The notes: a model not told the origin generated them from the sequence alone. Positions 21,321 through 33,653 are shown, numbered from the stretch's first letter. The stretch is DNA of 64,000 nt from Erythroxylum novogranatense (GCA_029891385.1 CM057228.1:53035783-53099782), one strand, 5' to 3'. Made by a program: numbers and translations.

Positions 21321-21637
21321 TGAATTGTAACATCTCACTATCATAGAGGATATACCTGAACATCCAAAGGACATTCAAGAACATACCCTATGAGAATGAC
21401 ATGTTAAATCAATCACAATCACTTATTATGGCATGTCATATAACATAAGCAATCATAAGATCAACTTTTCCTCATTTCATTCTCAAACATAAGCTTACAT
21501 TGTCATTACATTTCATAATCTATATATTTACATTACAAAAACAACCAAGAGTTCACTAATCTATACAAAATGTCTAACATGAAATGAGATGCTAACAAAA
21601 CATTCTAACCAAACTCTTCAGACATTAGCTGACTCGA

Positions 21638-24430
21638 TGTTGGCCCCCAATTTTTTTTCTTTTTCTCTCTTGATAGATGAGCATGACTAGGTTAATTTGG
21701 GATCTTGCTAGATCAGTGTACGTTAGAATCAAGTAGCCTGTTTATGTTAATTAGATGTATGTTACATAGGTGGATTGGATTAAAGTTAAATTGATAAGTT
21801 ACATAAGGGGTACTTTGGGGAGATCCCTTAAGTGGGAAGACTTTGAAGGAGGGGAAAAATGGGAAGAGGAATTTATTGGATTGCATTTTCAAAGCCAAAA
21901 ACGTGATGAGGAAAAAAAACATAATGGAGAAAACATAAAAGTAAGAAAGAAAGTAGAGAGAGTGTCGTGAGTTTAGAGGGAGAAAAGAGTTTCAAGCTAG
22001 GTCTTGAGTTTTCTCAACTTTCGAAAGGGTTAGAGTGATCAAGAAGGGAAAAATATAGAGGAAGATAAGAGCTTTCTTTTGAACCAAGCATTTCCTCATT
22101 TGGGGAAAATTTGAGGTAAGAGTATTTTAAAGGTTTTGGATTTTGAAAGGGGTTTTGGTTTCAAAAGCTTAGAAGGTGCATGAGTTTAAGATTTTTAGGA
22201 TCATTTTTATACTTTAGTTCCTTTGGGTTCTCATCTGGAAATTTCTTTTGATTTGGGGGTTTTATTTATGTTAAAAAGGGAATCAAGAAGGACAAGAGAA
22301 GCAAGAGGAGAGGCCTTTTTGAACAAGCCAAAATCAAGGACTTCAAGGTGGGTATCACTTTTATAGTTAAGTAATAAGTCAATAAAGGTTTCTGTCAATA
22401 AATGACAGCAAACAAATTTTGCAACTACCCCATACATGTGCATATAATGTTTTTGAATGGTACAAGACTGTGTTACATGCTATACATGAGTGGTGTGATG
22501 TTTTCTGAAAAGTTGTTTTTACAAATGATGCATGTTTATGAAAACATTTTTTCAAGAAGGATTTTTAAGATATACGTCAAGCATGTGAAAAGCATTTTTT
22601 TATGAAAATGTGCATTTTGGGCATTAAGCTTTCAATATTTTTAAAATTTTGTGTTATGTGGGTTTGTGGTAGTGCCTTAAGAACCGTCACGTGCACGTTG
22701 ACTCAAGTATAGGCTTCTCCCGCCTGCCCGCTAGTGGCATGAAGCTCCCTCAAGGACTCCCTCAAGAATTTACGACTACACAGGACCATTACATTGAAAA
22801 TGTGTAGCTCATCATGCTTTGAACTTACCCAAACCATTTGATATGTTTGTGTGTTTAGGACAAGTTGACTTAAGTGATTCATTCATGATCTGCATACTCA
22901 TGAATTTCGGCATTGTAAATGGCTTACAAATGTTTCTTCTTTTTTTTTGCTTGTTACAAATTATAAAATTGTTACCCACGGACTTTAAACTCACCCCCAA
23001 TCTCCTCCCACACATTCAGGTGATGAGCAGGATATCGAGTAGGAAAAAAGGGCAAGGAAACACTCCTATGCTCGATAGTTTTGTATTTTGAAACAAGTTT
23101 ATAAAGCAGGGCTTTAATTGCATTTTGAGCAAATCAAAGATTATGTATCTTTTTGTACTTTGGGATTTGATGTATTAATGTATTTGCGGTTTGAAATGCC
23201 TGCTAAAGCTTTGTAAAACTTTTTAAATTTTGCAAATGGAAGATGCTTGCATATTTATTCATGACCCTCTCAAGTTCGTACGTTGAAAATTTTTGTGTTT
23301 CATAAAGGAAACTTCGCTTTCTGACTTCAAGAAAAATCTAGGTTAACCTAAGCTGATTTAGGCAAAAGTGTCTTATAGTAGTTCGTAAACCTTTTTTTCA
23401 TCTTTCCAACAGTAGTTAGCACAAAAATTTTGGGACGCCTGAGTTGAAAGTCAAGGTCCTTTTAAGGGAAGATGTACAAGAGAAGAGATGCATCTTCTGT
23501 CTCTTTTTGCTTCTTCTGTGATGACATCATCTCCTTCCGGGTTTTCTTTGTGATGACGTCATCTCCTTCTGTGTTTTGTATCGTCTGTGTTTTGGTTATC
23601 GTTTGTGTTCTATTTCTTCTGTGATGACGTCATCTCCTTCTGGGTTTTCTTTGTGATGATGTCATCTCCTTCTGTGTTTTATATCGGTGTTTTTTCTATC
23701 ATCTGCCTTTTTGCTATCGTCTGCCTTTTCCTATTGTCTCCCTTTTTGCTATCATCTGCCTTTTACTATCGTCTACCTTTTGTATCTTTTGCCTTTTGCT
23801 ATTGTTTGCCTTTTTCTATCGTCTGTCTTTTGTATCTTCTGTCTTTTTGCTATCGTCTACCTTTTGCTATCGTCTGCCTTGTGCTATCTTTTGCCTTTTG
23901 TTATCGTCTGCCTTTTGCTATCATCTGCTTTTTGCTATCATCTATGTTTTGTTATCGTCTGTGTTTTGCTGATGTGTCATCTTCTGTGTTTTGCTGACAC
24001 GTCATCTTCTTTGTTTTGCTGACATGTCTTCTTTTGGGTTTTGTTCCTTTTGGGGTACTGTTCATAAACTTCTTCTGAGTTATTGTTTATGAACTTCTTC
24101 TGTCTTTTGATTCTCCTATCATTCACCTTCCCCTATCTTTTGTTCCTTTTCCGACCCCCTTCAAAAAACAAAATCCGACCTCAGGGTCTTCCTCAAAGTT
24201 GTAGGTCTCTAAGCCTTCTTCGAACTCGTCCTAAGAGGATCTTAACCTAATAATCCTAATGACAGTTATGCTAATTATGCCAAGGCTGTGCAAAATGATT
24301 AAGGTCAACATCTGCTCAGAAAGAGTAAAAACAAATCCTCCTGGTGGGGGCACGCTACCCTTGCGAGACATAGGTCCAGATGTTAGTTAAGATGTCGGGC
24401 TCGTGACTCTCAAGGGCGGGATGTCCAACA
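21638..24430 (+). repeat. 5' LTR of the Tekay-type element
   Basis: 2,793 bp, homologous to 33,654-36,528. It carries a TGACGTCA-containing array (about 23,515-23,665) and a 17-bp minisatellite (about 23,690-23,970). Long open frames in two frames at 23,587-24,022 come only from the minisatellite. Confidence 0.93.
23690..23970 (+). repeat. 17-bp minisatellite in the 5' LTR
   Basis: Tandem units close to 'tttgctatcgtctgcct' with point changes and one- or two-base indels. Since 17 is not a multiple of three, the array is open in several frames and gives Cys/Leu/Ser-rich pseudo-proteins. Confidence 0.9.
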
Positions 24431-24434
24431 CTTA

Positions 24435-24449
24435 TGGTATTAGAGCGAC
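24435..24449 (+). other. Primer-binding site of the Tekay-type element
   Basis: TGGTATTAGAGC, four bases inside the 5' LTR; one change from the initiator tRNA-Met type site TGGTATCAGAGC. Confidence 0.85.
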
Positions 24450-24615
24450 TAGGTTTAGGAGTATCCTAGACTTTTGGTGGGTAGTCTAAGGCATGAAACG
24501 AACATGCATTATTTTTAAGTAAGCAAAGTAAACGGTTTTAAATTGTTTTATATGATTTGAAATTGTTTGACATAAACTAAAGGTTTTCACTGGTTTTATA
24601 TTGAAGGAGTTAAAA

Positions 24616-25438
24616 ATGTCACCTCGAAAGAGAACTCGAGGAGCTATGACTCGAAATAGCTCTCACCAAGGGAGCACAGATGAATCCTATATCCCGCAAG
24701 ATGCTAGGACACACCCTACTCCTGATTCTGGGGTACCTAGTGTGCAACATGAAATTCCACCGCCTCCTCCTCCCATGTCTACTATGGACCCACGGTTCTT
24801 TCAAGCCTTCACTCAGGCTTTCACTTATGCCATGGGCCAAGGATCATAAGTTTCAGTGCCAGCTCCAGTGGAGAGGAGTGGCCAGTACGATAAGCTCTGC
24901 AAGTATGGAGCTGTAGATTTCAACGGGACCACTAATCCTGAAGAGGTTGAGGCATGTTTGAAGAGGATCGAGAGAGTCCTAATTCAGATGAAGTGCTCCA
25001 ACGAAGAGAAGTTGGATTATACAGTTAGTTTGTTGGAAGGGGATGCATTTCATTGGTGGGAATTAGTGCCCCATAGTCAGGCTATGCCTTCGGTGTTGAC
25101 TTGGAGGGACTTTTTGGAAGCTTTCAGGAGAAAGTACTTCTCGAGGGTCTATATCCAAGAGAGAGCCAGGAAATTTCTAAATCTCACATAGAAGGATATG
25201 AGTGTGAGCGAATATGAACTGAAGTTCACATAGTTGTCACGATATGCGGCCAACATTGTTGCTAATGAGGAGGATAAGCACCACAAATTTGAGGGAGGAC
25301 TTCATCTGGGGATCAAGGAGAAGGTGTTGATCCATAATTTCTGCGACTACCAGCAATTGGTAGATGCTACACTTCAGGCTGAGAAATTGAAGAATATTAA
25401 GAATGAAGTGAGCAGGAAGAGGAAGAACAGAGAGCAGG
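24616..25438 (+). pseudogene. Tekay-type gag, N-terminal part (interrupted)
   Basis: It starts at ATG 24,616 (MSPRKRTRGAMTRNSS) with a Pro-rich segment, then a TAA at 24,847. The gag core continues from 24,856: FNGTTNPEEVEACLKRIERV, then FHWWELV and LTWRDFLEAFRRKYF, the retrotransposon-gag domain. Further stops follow near 25,189 and 25,230, then YELKFT and LVDATLQAEKL. The frame is cut at 25,438 by the solo LTR and resumes at 29,769. The protein would form the element's particle. Confidence 0.93.
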
Positions 25439-27620
25439 TGTAACATCCCGTTTCCTTACAAAGGGTTTGAACCCTAGAAATTGGTACATGTGACAAAAAA
25501 AAACACATCTCATACTCATGCATTATATAAGGTGTATGTGCACATGAATAGTGAAATTTTGCACAGGAAAATGATTGTACATGCATTCATGACATTTCCC
25601 GGTATATTTGGTCATAAATGTGATTATTATGAAAATTGTGATTTTTGTGTTTGGAAAATTGATTGGAGAGGGTCATTGAGGTATTAAAATTGTTAGTGAA
25701 ATTTTTGTAAAATTTCGGGGTACTTTTTCGGACTAGAAAAAATGCCAAGTGGTAGACTGATTGTATACCGATAGTAGAAATTACTGTCCAATAGCATTGA
25801 ATTTTTGGATGCATGACTTTAGGAATTATTGACAAGTGTCATTCATTTGAAATTTGGGTTTGAATGGATTAGTTTAATGAGTGAATTATAAGGGAATGCT
25901 TGGAATTTGGACATGTGGCAAATGACAAGTGTCACTTGCCAAGCTATGTCTTAAAGCCACCATTTGTTTAATTTTGAAGAATATTTTTGCTCTCTCACGA
26001 TACTTGTCTTTCAAAAAGCCTTTGGAGTTTTGTTTTTGGGTTCTCTTCTTCTCTTCTTCGTAACTTCTCTCTTCCTCTTCTTCATGGGTTTTGATCTTCT
26101 CCAACTCTAAGCCTAGCTCTCATCTCTTACTTACTTCCTTGTCACTTTGCTCTGTCTTTCTTTCTCACCATAAAAATCTATCTCTACCCCTTTTGGAGAT
26201 GATGAATGTGGGTTGTATGGTGAGTTAGGAATTTGTGGTATTTTTGAAGAGTTGAAGAAGTGGAAGCTTAAGTAAGTAAGAGTTGTGTTTTTATATCATT
26301 AATTGTTAGTTAAATGCATTAATTGTGATATTATGTGAACTAATTTCATGGAAATTGTGTTTTGATTGTATGGGTATAAATTCTTGTTTGATTGAGGATG
26401 AATGATTTTGAATGTGGTGTACGTAAATTAGAGATGTTTTGGAAGTGAAAGTAGGTGTAGAAGAGTGTAGGAAAGGAAGGGATGATTGAGTGTTGTTGCT
26501 GCCATTTTGGGGATAATTATTCAAGTGGAGGTTTTGCTTTGATTGTGGTTGCTATATTGATTAATTTGAGTGGTTATTAGTGTAGAAATGGTATGAAAGA
26601 GATAGGAAAGGTGTTAGGAAGAAAATCTGGAAATTTTGAATTGAGCATGTTTACATGATTTGGCCATAACTTCTTCTATGATTGTCCAATTGGGATGATG
26701 TTTTAGTTTGAATTAATCTAGAGATGATTGGCTATATTTCTTGTGAAGGATGTGATGTCCAATTTTGGCTTGAAGAGTTCCAAATTTTGGCTTGAATGTG
26801 GCATTGTGTGTAGGGGTGAACAGTAATTCGAGAATGACATATTTGTGATATGAAACTTTGGAATTTTTCTGGGTTGATTTAGGCATATTTTTCTAGATTG
26901 GTCTTCATGAAAGTTGTAGTTTTTCTTGTTATATTTCTATCACCACTAAGTATGACATTTTTCGATATTGATATTGAAAGTTATAATATGTTGACTTTAG
27001 GATGTTAATCCAAAGATTTATGTGCTTTGTTTGTGAAAATGTCTCTCAGTGTAGGTTTTGTGGATACTATACTTTGAGGCCAATTCTAAACTATTATGGT
27101 TTGAATTGGCTCAAGTGGCCTTATTGAAAGTTGTAGAGGAATGTCATAGCTTTTTATTGATGTATAATATGTCATCTTTGGATGTAGGAAGTGAAAGTTG
27201 TGAATGTTTGAAGTATGGATATGGTTTAGGTGATGTTAACAGGGCATAAATTTTGATTGAAAATTTGGCCTAGTTAAAGGTAGAATTGGCTTCTAAGTTC
27301 TTCATGAGACGTGTAGAATGTGTTCTGATCTTTCCAATTATATAAAGCATGGAATTTTTGGACAATGGGATAGGAAGTTATGATTTTTAGAAATTGGGAT
27401 ATTGTTTTGAATAACACTTATTTGGCAGTAACTTTGATTGGGATTTTGACCCTTATTGAGTTGGAATTTGTCTTTGCGTCCTTCATGGGAATTGTAGAGT
27501 TTTTTGTTCTCTTTCTATTGATACCAAATTGGTCAAATTTGGACTTTTGAGTGAAAAGTTATGAATTTTAGAAGAAGAGGGAAAAATAGGTGGAAAAAAA
27601 AGAGTGTATAAAGAGGACTG

Positions 27621-27720
27621 CAGCGTCGCGTGTGTGACGCCGCGCACCCACGCGCGTCGCGAGTGCAATGATGTCGCCTCGCAAGCTGATCAGGTCGCGA
27701 GGGCGACGCGGGCAGGCCCG
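27621..27720 (+). repeat. CpG-dense patch in the solo LTR
   Basis: In an otherwise AT-rich LTR, this 100-bp stretch holds many CG dinucleotides in GTCGCG- and GACGC-type motifs. A similar patch lies at the comparable place in the LTR at 52,629-56,274. Confidence 0.8.
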
Positions 27721-28675
27721 ATCCGACACGGGTCCTACCCGATCCGGCCCAGCCCGAACCCTCTTCCTTTCTTTTGTGTATAACTTTTTCATCCGACCTC
27801 CGATTGACTTGATTTTCAAAGCGTCAGATTCCTAAGACATTGGGCTACCTCTCCATGAGAATTTGTGATTTTTTTAGAAAAAAATCAAAGTGATGGATTG
27901 AATCAAAGTAAAAGGATCGATCGAATTGATTATTTTTCGAGACATACTTCAGTGTTTTAGCAATTATTGGACCTATAGAGATCCGAATTGGGTAATTTTA
28001 GTGTCTATGGATTCCTAAAGTATAGAGGAATTTTTCTTCTAAGGAGAGGTTGCCTAGGTTATCCTATGTGTACAGGCTCATTGATTGGGAGCAGTAGGCC
28101 CGAAGGTATGATTTTAGAAAAATTTAAATAAGCATAAATCGCGAGTTTAATGATTTTTAGTGCGGTTTAAACCTAGGATTTACTAAGTTTGGATATGGGA
28201 ATAAGATTGTGATGAAATTTAGGGAATGATATCGGGATTGTCATGAACATGCATTGTACGTATATGTGCATAAATGAATGATTATAATTTGTGCAAAATT
28301 ATTAATGTGTGTGCAACGTATTGCATAAATGGGTTGTGCAGGTTAAAAGTCCGTAGTCAAGCGTTTCCAGAATTTGGAAGCAAATGCTAATCTGGAGCGT
28401 ACTGTAAGTAGACCGAGATGGTCTCATTTCACCCTTTGTTCTCTTTTGTTTCATTTTGTATAAATTGATTGCTGGAAGTGATTGATTATATTGGGTTCCG
28501 GACAGGAGGTCCGATGATTGTGATACTGAGCTATATTATAGAAGTGCTACTTGTATGTGAATTTGAGACCTACGTGCCTATGATGTGATTACTTGTGACA
28601 TATGTGTTGATTGTGATATATATATACTGATTGATTGTGGCATATGTGTTTCATACATGAATGCATAATCAGATA

Positions 28676-29170
28676 ATGACAGTTGTGATCGGAGCAGCCA
28701 CTGATTAGAGCTTTAAACTCAATGAATATATTTGAGCCTCAAGCTCAACAGTGATCTAGAGCCTCAGGCTCAATATTTAATGAGCCCTATATAGGACGGT
28801 TCAGGCACTCGGTCACAACACCGTAATAATTGGAAAAGTGTCACATGAGTATTTCATATGCATTTGATGAAATATGTTTGAGTGAGTGAAAGGAAAAATG
28901 CCATATGTTTATGTGAAATAAATATATTCTCAATGTGCACCATATGATTGATGCATTTCAATGCCTAAGTGTATGACAGTTAATGGTTATTGTGATTAGA
29001 GTCGCTACCGATCAGAGCTTTAAGCTCAACGAGTAAAAATGAGCTCCGAGCTCAAGAGTGATTCAGAGCCTCAGGCTCAATGTTTAATGAGCCCTGTATC
29101 TCCCAAATGGATAAGGGACAGTTATTAATGAGCCCTACATGGGACAGTTTAGGCACTCGGTCACAACAAA
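28676..29170 (+). repeat. Duplicated palindrome-rich block in the solo LTR
   Basis: Two diverged copies (about 28,676-28,830 and 28,975-29,170) each contain 'gagctttaaactc' or 'gagctttaagctc', then 'gagcctcaggctc', and then 'ggcactcggtcacaac'. These are short hairpin-forming palindromes. A reverse copy is seen in the minus-strand LTR at 39,780-39,910. Confidence 0.75.
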
Positions 29171-29768
29171 ATAATAAATGAAAAGTGAGTCCCATGTGCA
29201 ATGTATATGCATGATATGAATGATTAAGTGTAACGAATTGTGAATAATGTGAATGTGCAATACCATAAATGTGTGAATGTGCAATACTGTGAATGTGTAC
29301 TGTGAAATAAAGTTAAAGGTGTGAATATTGTGTTGTGTGACTAGGTGAACCGTCGATAATGGTCACTCACTGAGTTTGCAAAACTCACCCAAAATTTGCA
29401 ATTATTTTTCAGGACTCAGAAGAATACCCCGTTAGGCAACGGGCGTATAACAATTGCATGTGAGTGAAAGAAGAGGCCGGGATCAGTTCGCGTCTGCACT
29501 AGTGTCTTTTTATTTCTGTATAAAATTGTGTATTCTGACTTTTGTATAAAGAACTAATTGATTTGTATTTATGAGAGGGCCCAAGTGGTCATGGAAATTA
29601 TTGTTCACTTATGTGATAATTGTCATCCTCACAGTGTGTGTGTTTTTTAAAAAAATTATACTGAGTTTTTGACTAAGTGATGTAGCACGCCACCCTTGTG
29701 AAGCACGGACTCGGATATCACTATCGATGTCAGGTTCGAGTCATGCGGGAATAAGGTGTTACAGCAGG

Positions 29769-30110
29769 CTACTAAGAAAGGAATGAGTGCCCCAATACCT
29801 GAGAAGAGTACAAGAAGTTACCCTACTCAGAGTGAAGTGGGAAGTAGTGGTCCTGTCAAGAGCAAACAAACAAGAACAATATCAGGGCAAGTCTCGAGTG
29901 TAGGAGGCCCTGGGAGGATGGGAAAGAGCAGATACACGAACCCTCAATTTGAGCATTGTGGGAAGCTCCACCAAGGAGAATGCTTTAGATTACTTGGAGC
30001 ATGTTTCTGATGCAGAGAGAAGGGACACATGATTAGAGATTGTCCCCAAGTAACAAGGCAAGAGGGGTCCCAGTTGCAAGCCCCAAGGAGAGCAGAAACA
30101 GTAGGAACCG
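29769..30110 (+). pseudogene. Tekay-type gag, C-terminal part with zinc knuckle
   Basis: The frame continues after the solo LTR (QATKKGMSAPIPEKS...) and reaches HCGKLHQGECF and then a CCHC knuckle CF-stop-CREKGHMIRDC at about 30,000-30,046. The TGA inside the knuckle replaces a coding residue. This is the nucleic-acid-binding end of gag. Confidence 0.9.
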
Positions 30111-30700
30111 GACCAGTCAGAGAGATGGGCTATTCTGGAGCTACAAAGAAGATTATTCCTCTAGGTAGGTCAAGGGGTCAGACACAGGCTAGAGTTTTTG
30201 CTATGACTAGGGAACAAGCTACAACCATACCTGAAGTTATCACAGATATGGCTCGGTTACTTAATTATGAAGTATATGTCTTGATTGATTCTGGTTCTAC
30301 ACATTCTTTTGTTTCTGCAAGCATGGTTTTTCATGATGTGAATTTGGTTCCATTGGATAGTCCCTTAATTGTTAGCACTCCCTTAGGGAGAAGGGTGATA
30401 ATAAGTCAAGTATATAGAGACTGTGAGCTAATAATTGAGGGTACTAGACTGGCAGTAGACTTATTACCTCTAGAACTGAAGGGTCCAGATGTTATACTAG
30501 GAATGGATGCCATGGAGAATTATCATGCAAAGTTAGATTGTAGCCTTAAGGAGGTGAAATTTGACCTGGGCAACAGTGAGAGTTTGATTTTTAGAGGGAA
30601 CAAGAAAACACCATCACCAAAGATTATTTTGGCCTTGTTGGCTGACAGAATGATGGGAAAGGGGTGTGAAGCCTTTTTAGTATATGTTGTGGACACTGAC
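30111..30700 (+). pseudogene. Tekay-type aspartic protease
   Basis: In the open frame 30,029-30,976 the active-site motif VLIDSGSTHSFVS lies at about 30,277-30,315 and the later ILGMDAMENYHAKLDC block at about 30,494-30,540, as in Gypsy proteases. This part of the polyprotein is uninterrupted. The enzyme would cut the Gag-Pol precursor. Confidence 0.92.
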
Positions 30701-32090
30701 GTAAATGAGGGGAGATTAGAGGACCTTCCAATTGTGAGGAAAATTCCAGACGTGTTTCTAGAAGATTTACCTAGTTTGCTACTAGTGAGGGAAATCAAGT
30801 TTGCCATTGACTTAATTCCCAGAATTGCACCCATCTCTATACCACCTTATAGAATGGCACCAGTTGAGCTGAAGGAGCTTAAGGGACAGTTGGAGGAACT
30901 GTTAGGGAAGGGGTACATAAGATCGAGTTCGTCACCGTGGGGAGCGCCAGTTCTGTTTGTTAAGAAGAAAGATTGAACATGGCGTATGTGCATTGATTAT
31001 CGGAGACTTAACAAGGTGACCATAAAAAGACAAATACCCTCTACCCCGAATTGATGATCTGTTTGACCAGCAAGGGTCTTTTCTAAGATTGATCTCAGGT
31101 CAGGTTATCATCAACTTAGAATCAAGGAGTCTGATGTAAGCAAGGCAGCCTTTAGGACCCGATATGGGCATTACGAGTTCCTAGTCATGCCATTCTGACT
31201 GACCAATGCTCCAGTTGCTTTTATAGATCTTATGAATAGGGTCTTTAGGGAGTATCTGGATTAGTTTGTCATAGTGTTTATTGATGATATTTTGATTTAT
31301 TCCAAAAATTAAGGAGAACATGAGGAACATCTTATGATTGTGTTGCAGATATTAAGGGAGAGGGAGCTCTATGCCAAACTCAGCAAATGTGAGTTTCGGA
31401 TTCATGAAGTGATATTCCTTGGGCATGTAATTTTGAAAGATGGGATACAGGTTGATCTAAGAAAGATTGAAGCAGTGGTAAATTGGCCTGCACCCAAGAC
31501 AGTGACAAAGGTGAGGAGCTTTCTGGGTCTGACAGGATATTACAGGAGATTTGTTAAGGGGTTCTCTATAATAGCTGCTCCGATGACGAAGTTATTAAGG
31601 AAAAATCAGAAGTTTATCTGGAGTGAGGAATGCTAGAAAAGTTTTAGGGAGCTCAAGTACAGATTAACAACTGCTCCAGTTTTCATTTTGCTTGTGGGAG
31701 ATAAGGGTTATACAGTGTATAGTGACGCTTCGAGAAAGGGTTTGGGTTGTGTGCTAATGCAAGAAGATAAGGTAATAGCTTATGCCTCGCGACAACTAAA
31801 ACCTTATGAACTGAATTACCCAACCGACGATCTGGAATTAGCAACAATAGTTTTTGCCTTGAAGATTTGGAGACATTACCTTTATGGGGTTTAAATGAGG
31901 ATATTCACCGATCATAAAAGTCTTAAGTATTTGTTGAGTCAAAAGGAATTAAATTTAAGACAAAGAAGGTGGTTAGAGCTGCTCAAGGATTACGACTTGT
32001 TAATTAAGTACCACCTAGGAAAGGCAAATGTGGTAGCAGATGTTTTGAGCAAAAAATCCTCAATAGCATATGTTCAAACAATTTACCTAC
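30701..32090 (+). pseudogene. Tekay-type reverse transcriptase and RNase H
   Basis: The RT entry PYRMAPVELKELKGQLEELL is followed by SSSPWGAPVLFVKKKD and a TGA at 30,974, a frameshift near 31,035, and further stops. The catalytic box VFIDDILIYSK is intact at 31,274-31,306. RNase H follows from about 31,700 ([15 protein letters not shown], then YASRQLK and [10 protein letters not shown]), with a TAA between its halves at 31,892. It would copy element RNA into DNA. Confidence 0.92.
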
Positions 32091-33652
32091 CTCTATTGGA
32101 GGAGATGACTAAATTTAAGAAAAGTTTGAAACAGGAGGAACCTGAATGTATTATTGCTACTTTTAGAGTGAGACCATTACTCAGGGAGAAAGTTAAGGAG
32201 TTACAAGCACAGCATGAAGAATTGAGTAAATTTCGAGAAGAAATTCAAAATGGCAAGAAATCTGAAATGGTAATGAGGGATGATGGACTTATGGTTGTCA
32301 AAAATAGACGTTGTATCCCGAATGTCAAGGAGGTGAAGGATGAAATACTAGGTGAGGCACACAATGTGCCTTATGCCATACACCTAGGTAGCACCAGGAT
32401 GTACAGAGATCTGAAAGAGCATTTCTAGTGGAAAGGCATGAAGAGAGATGTAGCGGAATACGTAAGTAAGTGTCTAGTGTGTCAGCAAGTCAAAGATGAA
32501 CACCAGGCACCTTCAGGCAAGTTAATGCCATTGTCCATTCTAGAATGGAAGTGGAAAAAAGTGACCATGAATTTTCTGATGAGTTTGCCCAAGACCAGTA
32601 GGAGGCATGATGCTATATGGGTCATTGTAGATCGGTTGACGAAGTCAGCCCATTTTCTGGCAATTAAACAAACAGATTCTGTGCACATTCTGGCAAAGAA
32701 GTATATTGATGAGATAGTGAGATTGCATGGAGTTCCAGAGTCTATCGTTTCTGATAGGAATCCTCGATTTACTTCAAGATTCTGGGGAAGTTTATAAGAG
32801 GCTTTAGGAGCAAAGTTGAAGGTTAGCACGACTTTTCATCCCTAGACGGATGGTCAATCTGAGAGGACCATTCGAACCCATGAGGGAATGCTTAGGGCAT
32901 GTGTGATGGATTTCAAAGGAGATTGGGACGAATATTTGCCATTGGTCGAATTTGCTTATAATAATTCGTACCACTCAAGCATTCAGATGGCTCCTTATAA
33001 AGCACTGTATGGAAGGAGATGTAGAACTCCGATATGTTGGGATGAAGAAGGAGAAAGGAAGCTGGTAGGACCAGAGTTACTCTAGATGACATTAGACAAG
33101 GTCAAGTTAGTTAAGCAAAGGCTTAAAGCGGCCCAGGATAAAATCAAAAGTTATACTGATGCACATTGAAAGGAGATGGAGTATGAAGTCAGTGAGAAAG
33201 TATTTCTTAAAACTTCTCCTTTAAAAGGAGTCATGAGGTTTGACAAGAAGGGCAAATTGAGTCCGGGATATGTAGGTCCCTATGAAATTCTTGAGAGGGT
33301 TGGACCGCTTGCCTATAATTTGATGCTGCCACCAGAATTATCATAGATACATGATTTCTTTCATGTGTCCATGCTGAGGAGGTATAGGTCGAATCCCTCC
33401 CACATCATTCAGACTACCGAGGTTCAGTTGAGAGATGATATGAGTTATGAGGAGATTCTAGTGGAGATTTTGGACACCAAGGAGAAGGTCCTCAGGAACA
33501 AGATAGTTCAACTGGTTAAGGTTTTATGGAGAAACCATTCTATAGAAAAGGCCACCTGGGAGCCTTTGGAAACCATGAAGGAAAAATATCCACAACTCTT
33601 TAGTGACTCAGGTATGAATTTCAAGGACGAAATTCTTTTAAGAGGGGAAGAA
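32091..33652 (+). pseudogene. Tekay-type integrase with C-terminal chromodomain
   Basis: The zinc-binding part shows [17 protein letters not shown] and KCLVCQQVK. The core has [12 protein letters not shown] where the family has a catalytic Asp in the TMDF block, so the first DDE residue is Asn (codon 32,570-32,572). The second Asp (SIVSDR) and the Glu (DGQSERT) remain. After GPYEILERVGPLAYNL and FHVSMLRRY, the chromodomain-like tail reads ILDTKEKVLRNK then LVKVLWRNHSIEKATWE (about 33,455-33,570), which in this lineage guides insertion into heterochromatin. Stops at 32,426, 32,795, 32,843, 33,083, 33,167 and 33,343. Confidence 0.93.
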
Positions 33653-33653
33653 T
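33639..33653 (+). other. Polypurine tract of the Tekay-type element
   Basis: 'taagaggggaagaat' lies directly before the 3' LTR start TGTTGG at 33,654; it is the expected plus-strand primer. Confidence 0.85.

Larger units (their letters stand above)
25439..29763 (+). mobile_element. Solo LTR (4.3 kb) inserted in the Tekay gag
   Basis: It begins TGTAACATCCCG and ends GGTGTTACA, flanked by the perfect duplication gcagg (25,434-25,438; 29,764-29,768). It is 4,325 bp long with no gag-pol and no primer site after it, the signature of LTR-LTR recombination. Gag coding runs directly up to it and resumes after it in the same sense. Inside: a CpG-dense patch (27,621-27,720), two copies of a palindrome-rich block (28,676-29,170) and a 'cactgagtttgcaaaactc' block shared with the other LTRs of this group. 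Open frames inside it are not genes. Confidence 0.96.

Noticed and set aside
23690..23970. Regularly spaced short repeats that might suggest a CRISPR array
   Set aside because: Units are contiguous, have no unique spacers, lie in an LTR of a plant retrotransposon, and there are no cas genes.
23587..24022. Long overlapping open frames with Cys/Leu/Ser-rich, membrane-like proteins
   Set aside because: They are the 17-bp LTR minisatellite read in different frames; the same happens in the other LTR at 35,596-36,112.
30523..30834. 103-codon minus-strand frame
   Set aside because: It is antisense to the Tekay protease/RT coding frame, which has clear family motifs.
32482..32829. 115-codon minus-strand frame
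   Set aside because: Antisense shadow of the Tekay integrase core.
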